From Neodiprion pinetum (Eukaryota > Arthropoda > Insecta > Hymenoptera > Diprionidae): a stretch of DNA of 64,000 bases. The stretch covers positions 18,793,922-18,857,921 of the forward strand of contig NC_060232.1 in NCBI RefSeq assembly GCF_021155775.2. The letters run 5' to 3'. Below the pieces are notes generated by a model, which was not told the DNA's origin, did no database searches, and was given only the letters and a program-made list of their open reading frames with translations. The position numbers and the translations under genes were made by a program. This document shows, in pieces, positions 11,122 through 21,702 of this stretch (within the stretch, counting starts at the first letter, position 1; each line of letters opens with the position of its first letter).

Positions 11122-12090
11122 TTTTGTGTGATGAACCATGGGCGAACTAATTAGTTTCATAATTATTATTTCTATCTAACAATAGAATATTCCATTAAAA
11201 CTTTCATTTTTGTATACGTATTACCTGTTAGTAATTAAGAAAAAGAAATGTTTGATAAGAATTGAAGATTTCATTTTTATTATTTTTGGCCGGCTAAAAT
11301 CGATTTCGCAACACTGTGCGTAAGTCGGAAGTAGCAATATAATGCAAGAATTTGCTTGAAACTACTCGTCACTGGGCGACGTGATTTTATCCAATTTCCA
11401 AAGAATGACGCTACGCGAATTATTATTCTGTTAATTTAAAGCAAGAGTGAAAACTTTATTTTAAATCGATGGATAACAAAATGACGATCGCTCGGGAGAT
11501 AATAACGGAAAGAATAAGACATACTTAACCATAGATTTTGACTAATCAGAAAGATTGACCTTCATTAACAATTTACGAAATCGATAGCTTAGACGAGAGA
11601 ATAGAGGTGGCTGTAAAGTACGAGAGACAATTTACGATAGGGTTATTTATAGACGATACAATCAATGATTTACAATATTTATAAATTCGAGAAATTACGC
11701 AAAGAAATCTTAAAATATAACTTTCGAGAGAATACAAAATTATGAGAGAGTGAGAAATTCAGAGAAGGGTTTGCAAAATAACGAAACACACTAAATGCAC
11801 CTTATAACAATAATCAGGGATAATACACAGAACTCAAATCAACAAAGAAATACGGCACTGCAGAAAAATACAAAGAAAAGAATAGCAAGTAAAAACAATA
11901 CAGAATTGCCAATAGCAACAAAAAAAGTACGGTAGTATTTAGCGGCTGAATCTACGCTCGGGTATACTCCAAGGAACTCGATTTACCATACAATGGGCAC
12001 AATATTCAAAATAAAATATAATAGCCGATACAAGGAATAACACATAATGAGCACAAAAGTAAATCAGTTCTTGACCTGCCCTATGATGTA
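11122..12090. other. AT-rich spacer, no gene recognised
   Basis: No convincing coding sequence. A short block at 11283-11325 is an inverted relative of 1190-1230. Confidence 0.45.
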
Positions 12091-12290
12091 GAAAAATTTC
12101 TTGGATAAGTCGGTCTTATTAAAAACATCGAAATTATTAGTCAACGTTTCGACCCTAGGATGTGGGTCATCTTCAGGACAATTTTATTGCATCTAGTACA
12201 AGGGAGCAATAAAAAAACTTTTATAAAAAAATTCTCCTACTCGTTACAGAATATCCCAGTTATGGCATAATGATTTAAGGTGACATACTG
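12091..12290 (-). mobile_element. Penelope-like element terminal fragment
   Basis: The minus strand contains a GAAGATGACCCACATCC block followed by GGGTCGAAACGTTGAC, the kind of sequence that marks termini of insect Penelope-like elements. The outer part (12220-12285) is an inverted copy of sequence at about 43750-43830 (ATGCCATAA, TTCTGTAACGAGT). No RT is associated. Assignment rests on the recurring terminal words and is moderately secure. Confidence 0.45.
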
Positions 12291-12956
12291 ACCTAGTACA
12301 AATTTCCAACCAACCAAAAAAAAACAGAAAAACCAAACAGGAAAGTATCTTTCCGGTGAAGACTTCTTTCTCTTTCTTCACTTGAAGTTGTTTTACATTT
12401 AAGGGGCTAAACCAATGTGAACGGTGAAAATTTGGGTGATTTTCCGGTATTTTTTTGAAGAAAAGCACTCAATTAAATGTTTTGGAAAATTAAGAATATA
12501 TTTGTCTATATTTGACTTATATTACATAATTTTTTCATAGAGAAATATTGAGATCCAAGCGACTTCAGGGCTGTCTTCGGAGGCGCTAAAAAAAAAATTC
12601 CTCCACTGCTGACATGATTCCGGCCGATTGAGTAGCTGAAACCGAAAAAGGAATAAACTTCATTTAACCAGAAGGTATTTCTTGTGCAATGACTTAAGAT
12701 TTTCGAAAAATATCAAAATCTAACAAAATGCCGTAGTTATGAAAAAAATCTGTTTTCTTGTCTATAAAATGGTCGTTTTTTTCAATGCCAAATCGTCAAT
12801 TTTCATCGAATCAAAAATACATTAGGTCATTGTAGAGTAAATATATTCAACAGTAGGTACATAGTCCAAATTTCAATTCAATCGGATAATTGCTCTTTGA
12901 GTTACGATGTCAGCAAATTTGAAAAATCTCATGTCGTGAAAAACGGGTTTAAAGAT
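12291..12956. other. No gene recognised
   Basis: AT-rich sequence with short frames only. It probably belongs to an unidentified repeat into which the TTAA MITE at 12961 inserted. Confidence 0.4.
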
Positions 12957-12960
12957 TTAA

Positions 12961-13678
12961 CCCTTTCAGTCATAATGGGACCGCTGCGGTCCCACCTTTT
13001 AAAAAATCACCTCAGAGCTCTAGTATGGAACCAAGGCCTCTGAAAATACGTATCTAGGGTTTTTTTGAGTCGCTGATCACGAATATGAGGTCAGATTTTG
13101 AAAATTCAAAATGGTGGATCCGCTATAGTCGATCCAATTGGGCAATGTGACAATAAAAATTTCAATCACGTAAAATCTTACTTTATCAGGAATATTCCTT
13201 CAAATATACATTAGAAATAAATATTTCAGTCAATTTGAGATGAAATTTGAGATAATTAAAATCCGTGGTTCCTTATCATCATCAAAAAACACACAAAAAA
13301 CACAAAAAAAAACAAAAAAAAAAAGTGGAACTAGATGTTCTCCACATCCTCGTCGTTAGTTCCGGGTAGGGCTGAGAGAGAGAGACACGAATATAGACAA
13401 AGAAAGATAAGATGGCATTTGCCATCTTGGATTTAGAAATTATGAAGTTATGACTTCAGATTCGTGATCAGCCATCACAAAATCCCCCAAATGACTAAAT
13501 TCAGGCCAAAATATTGAGCAGAAAGATATAAGATATAAAACTTGACGTCCTCCAAATCGGATCCGCCATTTTCAATTTTGAAAATTTAATTCCAGACTCG
13601 TAATCAGCGACGCCGAAAACCCCCGAGTACCAATTTTCATCGAAATCGGTGCAGATGAAAAATGCATGACTGAAAGGG
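12961..13678. mobile_element. TTAA-type MITE
   Basis: The 718-bp element begins CCCTTTCAGTCAT and ends with its exact reverse complement. It is flanked by duplicated TTAA (12957-12960 and 13679-13682). The CCCTTT start resembles piggyBac-like termini. No transposase is encoded. Its terminal repeats differ from those of the MITE at 7614, so it is a separate family. Confidence 0.85.
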
Positions 13679-13739
13679 TTAACTATCGATTTTTGCAAGA
13701 TAAAATGACATTCACCATAAAAACTGCTAATCAGCTAAA

Positions 13740-15125
13740 CAATGGCCTGGCCTATACAATGGACCCTCCTCTTTCTCGAATAATGCCTGCTGAGAGGCTG
13801 AAGCTTTTCTCCGAGCTGTTCGTCCCTCTTTTGAGGATGCTTCATGACGTTAATCTGCTTGGTTGATTCGGCTGTCATCTTTTTTCATGGCATATTCTTT
13901 TACAATAGAACCGAAGATGACGTCCATTACTTGCAGCATTTTTAGTATAGCATAAAAACCATCATTAAATATTGAGACTGCAAGGAAGTTAGCGAGTTTG
14001 ATCGTTTTCAATTCATTATGAAGGTGCTTTGGAGCAAAGTACTAGAGCAAGCCGTTATAACTTTCATAGTTATTCTGCGTGTTCCATCATTTGCATCGTT
14101 CTAGTAATTCCCTTGAACTCAATTCAGTATAAATAGGTTCCAAAGCTTTCGTAACATCCTTGTCAAGTGGCAGATAATCATGCTTGAATTTTGATACGTC
14201 CATTCCTTCAGCTTCCGCGCGGCGATATGAGCACCAGCTATTCGCACCTGTAGGGCAATTTCCGTAGTTCGGATTTTTATCCGTCGAAGACAAATGGTGC
14301 AAGGTAACCCAAATTTCTTGATACATTTCATCAACATTATCTTGATGCCTGGTAATTGCCAATCCATAGTATTTCTGGAGTTTATTAATAACTTTATCAG
14401 TTAGCGTCACGGTATTCTTACTCCTTCCACCTAAACTTTTGGCTTGTTTTTGAGATTGCGGCATCGCGTACCTATTCTTTTTTCCACTTGTAAATAGCAT
14501 TCTAGTTTTTCTGCATGCACATCGTACGGATTTAAAGTCAATAAACCTGTAAAATTGTATGTGGCTCTATCACCGTCGCCAATAAAGCGCGCATATCTTA
14601 ATCTATATTGATCGATCGAGCGACCTGATATTTTCTTCACACTATTAACTTCCATTTTTCCAGCTGATCCAATATGATTGACATCGCAAATGTCATGCCC
14701 TTCAAGCCATTTTTAGTATTTTTCAGGAAGAGTATCTTTTTTCTTTTCCCATACTTCATAACTCTTACAATAAGTCGATTGTACGACTAAACGGTTTCAG
14801 CAGCTTTCGTTAGATTCTCAAAGCATACAGCGAAAGTGTTGTTATGAAATTTGCTAAGAAGATCCATCAGGCCACAAAATAGATTTAGTCCATTGATACC
14901 GATGCCTACAAATCGCATCACAAACACTACGACGATTTATTTCATAAGCATTACCAATCATCGGTCCAGAATTCACATATGAAACACCGCACTCATATCA
15001 GACAGCAACTTTGAATCCTAAGCCCCGTGAACTAGATTCATTGAACTTGATATCTTTCTTGCAATTTTTACACACAGCTGAAGTGCTAATTGCACTGAAA
15101 ACAGAGTAAACCTGGATGAAACGGT
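13740..15125 (-). pseudogene. Phantom-type MULE transposase relic
   Basis: Reading leftward, the minus strand gives an N-terminal cysteine region (CKNCKKDIKF), then FIGDGDRATYNF (acidic GDGD block, about 14570) and a frame with YYGLAITRHQDNVDEMYQEI, NYGNCPTGANSWCSYR and SRELLERC. A frameshifted tail follows with FAPKHLHNELKTIKLANF, AVSIFNDGFYAILKML and FEKEEGPLYRPG (about 13770). This order matches Mutator-like (Phantom) transposases known from arthropods and cnidarians. At least four frameshifts or stops break it. It abuts the TTAA MITE at 12961-13678. Host-gene status is unlikely because of the decay. Confidence 0.72.
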
Positions 15126-15714
15126 ATCCATGGGTATGATCAACTATAATTTCATTATCTTCGGTGCGTCACAGGTTTTCACCGGCTGTACTGGTATTTT
15201 CGGTGGACTACTCATACGTGTATCGATTTCTCGAAGATCTCCTATTCCTGCTTTGAATCTATGGTGTGAGTATTGTGAGAGCTTTTTTCATTGGAACTTG
15301 AACTGCTGTTACTCACTTTCACTCTGTTGTACAGTGTACAGTAGCTGCAAGTAAACTAAACAGATCTTTCCAGAATAAATGCATTATACGACTCCAGAAT
15401 GCTTTTTAAATGGCAACGCTGTTTTCAAATAGCCCCATAGAGTCCCCTCTATAGTGTCCTCTCCCCCCATAGTGACCCCTCTTTATTATGTACTGTTTAC
15501 AATGCCGAAAGATTCAGGTAACAACAATACGTCAGCTCCGAGCTCCGCCTCCAGGCAGATGGGGCATTTTATACCAACGAGCGGCTGTTCTGTAGAAGGC
15601 TGCCATTCGGGGGGTATTAGAGATACGGCCTTGAAATTTTTACAAGATATTCTTGAAAATAAAAGCTGTTGAAAACAGCAAAAACAATTCAGATCGTTGA
15701 AAATTGTGAAACGA
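15126..15714. other. Short unassigned region
   Basis: It contains a small open frame (from the Met at 15501 to 15672) encoding a Ser/Asn-rich peptide with a CSVEGCHSGG motif; I do not recognise it. No terminal repeats seen. Confidence 0.3.
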
Positions 15715-16792
15715 ACTCAAAAAAAAAAATAAAATAACGGCCACTACGTGAAAGCAGCACCCGATCGTCCGCATACCGTTGGCACATTCGCAATAATAAC
15801 ATAATATGCCGCCAAAACAATCGTATCTGATTTATAATGAACTTAGCAGTTGTAAGTTCTTCTTTCAATGTGCCTAGATCTCACTTGTATTTTGAGAATA
15901 TCAACTGATGTTTTGCAATAGCTTAAATCTGACTCACCTTTTTCATCCATCATTTCAGCTATGTAAGATATTGCTTGTTGCAATTGATAAGTTCTAGTGA
16001 ATAACTTTACAAGATCCATTCTCATCAATTCAGGAATATCGAGTAGATCAGAAGACTTCAATTTTCCAAACAAACTCTTTCTTCGCCACTATCTTTCCGA
16101 TTCGACTTCGTTAGTAAATTATGAGCTGTTTTCTTTGCCAACTTTTGAAACAATAAAATCTATTATCTCTTCATCCGAAGAATCCCTCGAGACTAGTCGT
16201 TTTTCAAATGCATTTATCAAAAAACAAACTATCTTACTGTAAAGACCAGCTTCAGTCAGGTAGCGATTCTCTAATTGTTAATGGGAAGACTTATATTTTT
16301 GAGCTACAGCATTATGTATAGCTTCCACAACCCGCCGAATCATCGTGATACGGCGGGACTTGCTTGCGTCTTCAACTGACAATTGTTTTTGTCCTCTCTC
16401 CTTTAATGATGGCATGAGAACACGATATTTTCCTTTTTCTAATCATGATTTTACATCACAAAAGCCCCGATCAAGTACAAAAACATCATTTTCTTTACAC
16501 ATCAGTTTCTTCAAGTCGCTTTTATTTTCATTCAAAATTATTTCTGATATTTTAGCGTCGTTTTCTTTCGCATAAAATGGTCCTAAAACATCGACAACAT
16601 AACCATCAGTACTACAAATAGTAAACGGCTGACATAGAAGAAATTTTTTAGGATCCGAATACGATTTCGTCTGGTATTCGTTGTTGAAATTTTTTTGGTG
16701 TTTGCAGTATGTTCCATTAGCAGCTAGCGCAAGATTATCGTCACTTCCGTTGTGAAGTTTTTTAAGGAGAATCGTTGAATGACTTCGAATCA
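15715..16792 (-). pseudogene. DDE transposase with C-terminal SWIM finger, relic
   Basis: On the minus strand the reading starts near 16792 with IRSHSTILLKKLH and passes through ANGTYCKHQKNFNNEYQTKS, CSTDGYVVDVLGPFYA and VFVLDRGFCDVKS (about 16450). It ends in a SWIM-type CxC...CxH finger (YCECANGMRTIGCCFHVV, near 15745). The layout is a DDE transposase with a SWIM tail. The first catalytic position, an Asp in the family as I know it, reads Asn here (AANGTY). Several stops and frameshifts are present. A second, shorter copy of the same C-terminal region lies at about 52263-52848. The N-terminus is cut off exactly where the poly-Q gag fragment begins. Confidence 0.62.
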
Positions 16793-17164
16793 AGTCATCC
16801 CAATCAGCGCCTGGGACACGATTTCTTGTTGTTGATGCTGTTGCGAGAGGAGTTCGTGCAGAAGATTCTGCTGTTCTTGTTGCTGTTGTTGTAGCAGTTG
16901 TTGGTGTTGTTGTTGCTGTTGTTGATGTTGTTGTTGCTGCTGAATCTGACGCATCAGTAAATCTTGGTTTCCCTGGATGAGCTCAGCCAAGTGAGCTAGT
17001 TGGGGCTGTGGCTGAACCTTAGCTTCCAAACGAGGAGAAACGGGAGGAAACGCCGGCTCACGGGACGAAACGCGCCCGGCAGCTCGTCGCTCCGCGCGTG
17101 ATGTCCTCGACGTAGGAGATCGTTGCATTATTTTGAATATACTCTTATCACTTTGAATCCACAC
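16793..17164 (-). pseudogene. gag: Truncated poly-Q gag of an LTR retrotransposon
   Basis: A 124-codon frame beginning just inside the LTR and primer-binding site at 17187-17423. It encodes a basic Arg/Ser N-terminus (SRTSRAERRAAGRVSSRE) and then a glutamine-rich tract of about 50 residues, consistent with the start of an LTR-element gag. It is cut off at 16793, where the reading runs into the DDE-SWIM relic; no pol or 3' LTR follows. The CAG/CAA run (about 16830-16960) is also a microsatellite-like repeat. Confidence 0.5.
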
Positions 17165-17186
17165 AAAACTCTATCGAGATTCAGAA

Positions 17187-17207
17187 GGATCCTACTTCTG
17201 ACACCAA
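17187..17207 (-). other. Primer-binding site
   Basis: Immediately inside the LTR, the minus strand reads TTGGTGTCAGAAGTAGGATC, a form typical of a tRNA primer-binding site in insect Ty3-like elements. Confidence 0.6.
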
Positions 17208-17423
17208 TGTTACGAAACGGAAAATTGAGAGAGGAAACGGATTTATTCAGTGATGAAGCTCTCCTTTTCAAGTCTCGAGATGGACTGTTTTTACAATAAT
17301 GTCGGTTGACGCAGGAACCTTATTCTTTTTAAAGACATAAGAGGTTTATAAACGTCTTTTATCTATGATGACTACTAGATCATTTAAAAGGGGACAAAAC
17401 GAGTGATTTCACCCTTTGTAACA
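17208..17423 (-). mobile_element. LTR (5' LTR of truncated element)
   Basis: A 216-bp sequence that on the minus strand starts TGTTACAAAGGG and ends TTTCGTAACA, giving inverted TGTTAC/GTAACA ends, with a TTTATAAAC promoter-like word inside. The primer-binding site and gag follow. Its outer edge abuts the open part of the Polinton integrase at 17426, so it inserted into that gene or its broken end. Confidence 0.7.
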
Positions 17424-17425
17424 AT

Positions 17426-18232
17426 ATGATGTCATACGCTGGACAAAACAAAGGCTACAAGTACATGCTCATAGTTATTGATATCTTTTCGAAGTACGCG
17501 TGGACTATACCGACGAAGAGCAAGTCTGGAGATGATGTTACGAAGGCAATGGAATCTGTGCTTGTCCAAGGACGGATACCAAAAAAAGTACACGTCGACA
17601 GAGGAACGGAATTTTACAACTCGAAATTTGAATCTCTTATCGCACGCCATGTAATCAAACTTTACTCCCCGTACAGTGATTTGACGGCTTCGATCTGCGA
17701 ACGCTTCAATCGCACGCTCAAAAATCAAATGTGGAAACGGTTCAGCAGGCAAGGGAGCTACAAGTGGCTCGATATCTTTTCTGACTTGGTCTCAGCTTAC
17801 AACAACGCCAAACACCGAACCATACGAATGAAACCGTCGGATGTCAGCGTTGAAAACGGAAGGCTGTTACGACGTCAGGTGTACGGACGGCTTTGAGCGA
17901 AACCTACCAAACTGACAAAGTTCAAAACTGGTCACAAAGTTCGAATCAGCAAATTCAAAAACGTCTTTGAGAAAGGTTACACTCACAATTGGACGACTGA
18001 AATATTCTCGATATATCGAGTGGAAAGTACTCATCCTGTGACGTACAAGCTGAAAGACTACCGAGATCAACCCATCGCTGGTGGTTTCTACAAACAAGAG
18101 CTCCTCAAGGTTAAACATCTGGATATCTATCTGGTGAAGGAGGCGCTCAAGCAGCGTGGAAAAAAAATATATGTTGGATGGTTAGGTTTTGACAATACAC
18201 CCAACAGTGGGATAAGCGTATCGGACATGTAA
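17426..18232 (+). pseudogene. Polinton A integrase, N-terminally truncated
   Basis: A retroviral-type DDE integrase of the Polinton/Maverick class. The core shows KGYKYMLIVIDIFSKYAW, HVDRGTEF (second Asp) and ICERFNRTLK (catalytic Glu kept, 17699-17701). A chromodomain-like C-terminal region follows (EKGYTHNWTTEIFSIYRVES, IYVGWLGFDN). The frame is broken by one in-frame TGA at 17894. The N-terminal zinc region and first Asp are missing because an LTR abuts the gene at 17424. It would insert the linear element DNA into the genome. An AATAAA near 18237 could serve as its polyadenylation signal. The polymerase gene is convergent and starts its 3' end only 230 bases away. Confidence 0.82.
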
Positions 18233-18461
18233 CATTAAATAAATGAATTTTTGTAAAAACGTGGGTGCCTTTTTATTTCATACCCGATACATAACAAGTA
18301 TGCATTTTCATTCTTTATACAATCGACATACATATGCATCGTTATACAATTTTTCATATTTCGGAGCGTTTTCATTCACAATGCTCCATAATAATATTTT
18401 ACACATCATGGTACAGTTATGAAATCAATCCTACGTACATTACGATGCGGTAATTACAAAG

Positions 18462-19125
18462 CTAAGGTGCAGGCTTGTAGGCCCACGGAAGCGTGTCGGT
18501 TGTGTTTTGAAACACGATCCGTTTGTCGTCATTCCAGTTCAGTGCCACTTTTTGCTGTTCTACAGTGTATACCTCGTGCTTTCGACTTAACATCAAATGC
18601 TGATTTGTAGCCAAATTTTTACGTTTCAAAGCATATTCCAAGTAATCGTTGGAAGTGACTTTTCTCAAAGCTGAACCTATGACAACTTTGGCACGTTTAT
18701 TGTCTTTCTCATCTCCCAAGACTCGGAATGCGTACAATTTTGCTCCTAATCCTACAAACTCCAACATTATTTTCCCGTTATTCTCATCCTTAATTAAGCC
18801 GAGAACTTTTCTGTTCGCTAGAGGTATTCCATAAGCGTTATCAAGCGAAAAATCAGACGTATAGAATTTATGCAAGTCCTCCTTCATATGTTTGTATATG
18901 TCGGGGACGGTAAAGTTGTAAATCAAACTGTCGGTATCCGTATACATTAATTTTGCTCGGTTGCCAAATTTCCGTTTAATATAATCATTATGAAAATCGT
19001 AGATATACGTTTTAGACAGATCCAGAATGCAGAAACCTGCACACAATGGTTTATTAAACTTGACTTCCGTTTTACTCATTTCGACGATAATTATATCTTT
19101 GCCGAAAACGGTGCGTCCGCTGTTT
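18462..19125 (-). pseudogene. Polinton A DNA polymerase B, C-terminal part
   Basis: C-terminal piece of the protein-primed family B polymerase. It contains the palm motif C YTDTDSLIY (about 18945) and DLSKTYIYDFH upstream, followed by about 130 residues of thumb and C-terminal region. The piece is open for 205 codons. It is separated from the rest of the gene by the 2.6-kb insertion at 19130-21709, whose 7-bp direct repeats let the two coding parts meet in frame. The 3' end faces the integrase gene. Confidence 0.85.
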
Positions 19126-19239
19126 GTTGTTAGTTATTCGACCAAGCCGCGTGGAAGGAGTAGATCGCTGTAGTTTCAAAGATGAGTTATTTGTTTATTG
19201 TTGTATGTACACTCTATTTATTTATAGCTTTATTTATAT

Positions 19240-21110
19240 TGTGACGTGGATTTTTCCCACTCCTCGGTCACTCGGAGAAGATGACCGAGAACTTACCACG
19301 TGCACAATAATTTGGCGTCCACGATGTCCCCTGAACCTAAAATAATACCGCGAAGTCGTTGGGCGCCTGGCGTGATCAACACGCCTCGAAGTCGGTAATA
19401 CGATATACCGCGACCATATGCTCGGTAGCTCAGTACCGCGGAGAGGAGAGAGGTAATTTTTGGGTAGAGAGCGATACGCCACACGTACGCCAACAAGTTA
19501 TTTCACAAAGCAGCAATAAAATTAGACAATATATTTCAAAATAGCGATAATACAAAAAAAAATAAAAATAATAACAATACTGCAAACGTTTGTCCTCGCA
19601 ATCCCAAACGCTAACGCTTAGCTTTAAAAAAAAAGGAACGAGCAAACAAAATAATCAATAAAAAAATGAAGGGATCCAGAAGACCTCTACGGCCTACGTG
19701 CGCTAGTCGCTATACTAATCGTGACCGCTAATTTACACACAAAAAAAAACCAAAAACAAAATAGGACCCGACGCGCTGCTCGCGATCGTCTTCTACAGAA
19801 TGGCGCTAATCGCCAACTTAATACTAACAGATTATGCAAAAAAAAAAGCAAACGGAAACGAGGCTTGTCGCGTCACCCGCAACTATTCTCCACCAAAGAA
19901 TCTTTTTACTAGCGCGCACCCGAGCTCCGCTTTCTCTGCGACGGCGCGACGCGGTCGCGAATTCGAATGCTCCCCGTTAGACTGCTCGCGACCTATACGA
20001 GAACTGAGGCTGTATCGGATGAAGTTAAAATGACCCCGTGTAACGGAATTCAGTTACACTCAAACTCGAGGCAATAATGTCTCGGCTCAACCCGTGACTC
20101 GACTCGATCTCCTCGATCACCCGAAATTAACGCTACTTCCTTACGCGCAACTCAGGCTACGGTCACCAAGCAGATGTATCGGCTAAAGAATCTCGAGTAC
20201 AGTCGCTAACGCCAATCCTCACTGGCCATCCGTCCTCGGCAAGCCTTTACTAATTATCTCTCGAGATTCTCTCGCAAGAAGGTTAACAGCGCTTACCACT
20301 CCACATCCAAGCGATGAACTCGCCCACTCCCTCGTGATTCTTCCCGGTCATCTTAACTCGCAACCACACTAATTCTCAGAAACCCACGAAACAAACGCAA
20401 CGGTCACAGTGTGCTAGAGCTTCAGCTAACCGCCAGAACTAGAGTGATCTCTCATGGTCGCAACGCCGATCTTGTCACGCTAATCCTTCGTGACGTCATC
20501 ACCCTAAGAATGCGCAACAATCGATCTGTCATCGATTTTGGGGATTGCGCAACTTGCCTCGCACCTGTCGTCGCTACGCGGCGCAGAACTTAAGGCTAGA
20601 TCGCGATGTCGTCTCCCGCGCAGCTCTATGGAGTCCTGGGGTTGGGCGGGGTGGTGCTCCCTCGTCGCTAGCTAGTCTCTCGCGGTTGCCTCGGTTGGGC
20701 GTAGGCGGGGTGAGCGGGGAGGCTGCGGCGCGCCGGCCGCCAGCGGGAATCGCGTCAGCCTTGGATTCCCGCGCTGCAGGGACCTGCGTTGCCTCCCCCT
20801 CCGCAGCCTCGGTGTCCTTCCCGCGAGATCTCCGCGGTTTCACCTTGCCTCGAAAGATCTTCGGCGTCGAAGTTGGTCGCTGGAGGGTAGCCGGTGCACT
20901 CAAAAAAAAAATAAAAAAAAACAAAAGCCTGTAATATCTTGGTCGCAATGCGCTATTTTGTCCCTGTCGAAGCTCGGGTGCGTGACTCCAGTTCTGGCGC
21001 TCGCTAGGCTTATTTCGCGACTCGATTTTCGAAACCCTGATTCCGGGATCTCGCCCAGGGTTCAGGGAGTCTCTTGTAACGGGCAGGCCTAACCGAACTG
21101 CCACGTTACA
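19240..21110. mobile_element. Solo LTR-like repeat (copy A)
   Basis: The segment starts TGTGACGTGG and ends CCACGTTACA, near-inverted ends with the TG...CA signature. It is flanked by ATAT on both sides, a possible 4-bp duplication, although the local AT run makes this weak. The right half (about 20150-21110) is collinear with 50755-51690. It is GC-rich in the last 600 bases, and its long minus-strand frame (20574-21179) is a composition artefact. A TTTGGCGTCC word near 19310 resembles a primer-binding region, so the exact LTR limits are uncertain. Confidence 0.55.
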
Positions 21111-21127
21111 ATATATATACAGAGAAG

Positions 21128-21604
21128 TTAGTATTTTGGTTGCCACGCTTGTGAAGGAATCGCCTGGGTTATGTTGCACCGCGGTGGAGGCTTCAGCGAT
21201 GAGGTTTGGTGACGAATCGGTGTGGTCTTCGGTGGCGGTATGTAGCGGCTCTCTGGAGAGCTAGGCGGCGTGGAAGGACGGCGATTCTCCGGTACGGTCG
21301 CTTGTTGTGAAGATTCCCACTCGCTGTCGGACGGTTCTGTTTGTGTGGCCGTCGACACGTAGGTGGGTGGAGTCTCGGCGAACGTAGAAACCGCTGCTGG
21401 GATGCGGCGGTAGTAGTTCGGAGACGTTACTCTAGCTCGCCTGACGTCCCACAGCGAGAGCAGGATTGCAGGTGGCCTAGTCAGAGGCTTTGAAGGGAGG
21501 TTCACAAGTTGAAGCACCCAAGGAGCCGGTGGGTTGAGGAAACTTGCCCTTTTTGTTGGGCTGGCTTTAGCCAGGTGAAAAGAGTCCGTCATGCAGTTGT
21601 TCAA
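21128..21604 (-). CDS. Unassigned Pro/Ser/Thr-rich 158-codon frame
   Basis: An uninterrupted frame starting MNNCMTDSFHLAKASPTKRA and rich in Pro, Ser and Thr (ENRRPSTPPSSPESRYIPPP). It lies in the outer unit of the insertion in the Polinton polymerase, just beside the LTR-like repeat. It could be the N-terminal part of a gag-like protein or a chance frame in biased sequence. I do not recognise a family, and no catalytic motif is visible. Confidence 0.3.
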   Translation of the reverse strand: MNNCMTDSFHLAKASPTKRASFLNPPAPWVLQLVNLPSKPLTRPPAILLSLWDVRRARVTSPNYYRRIPAAVSTFAETPPTYVSTATQTEPSDSEWESSQQATVPENRRPSTPPSSPESRYIPPPKTTPIRHQTSSLKPPPRCNITQAIPSQAWQPKY

Positions 21605-21702
21605 AAGTATTACTTTCTTCTATGGCGCGTGACTAGAAAGCGTGAAACGCTTTTTGCGGTGCGTGAGTTGTAAGGCGCGCGACCGACTAGTTGACTTCAC
21701 AA

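Noticed and set aside
20574..21179. 201-codon minus-strand frame
   Set aside because: It spans the end of the LTR-like repeat and is Arg/Pro-rich with no motif; a GC-rich artefact.
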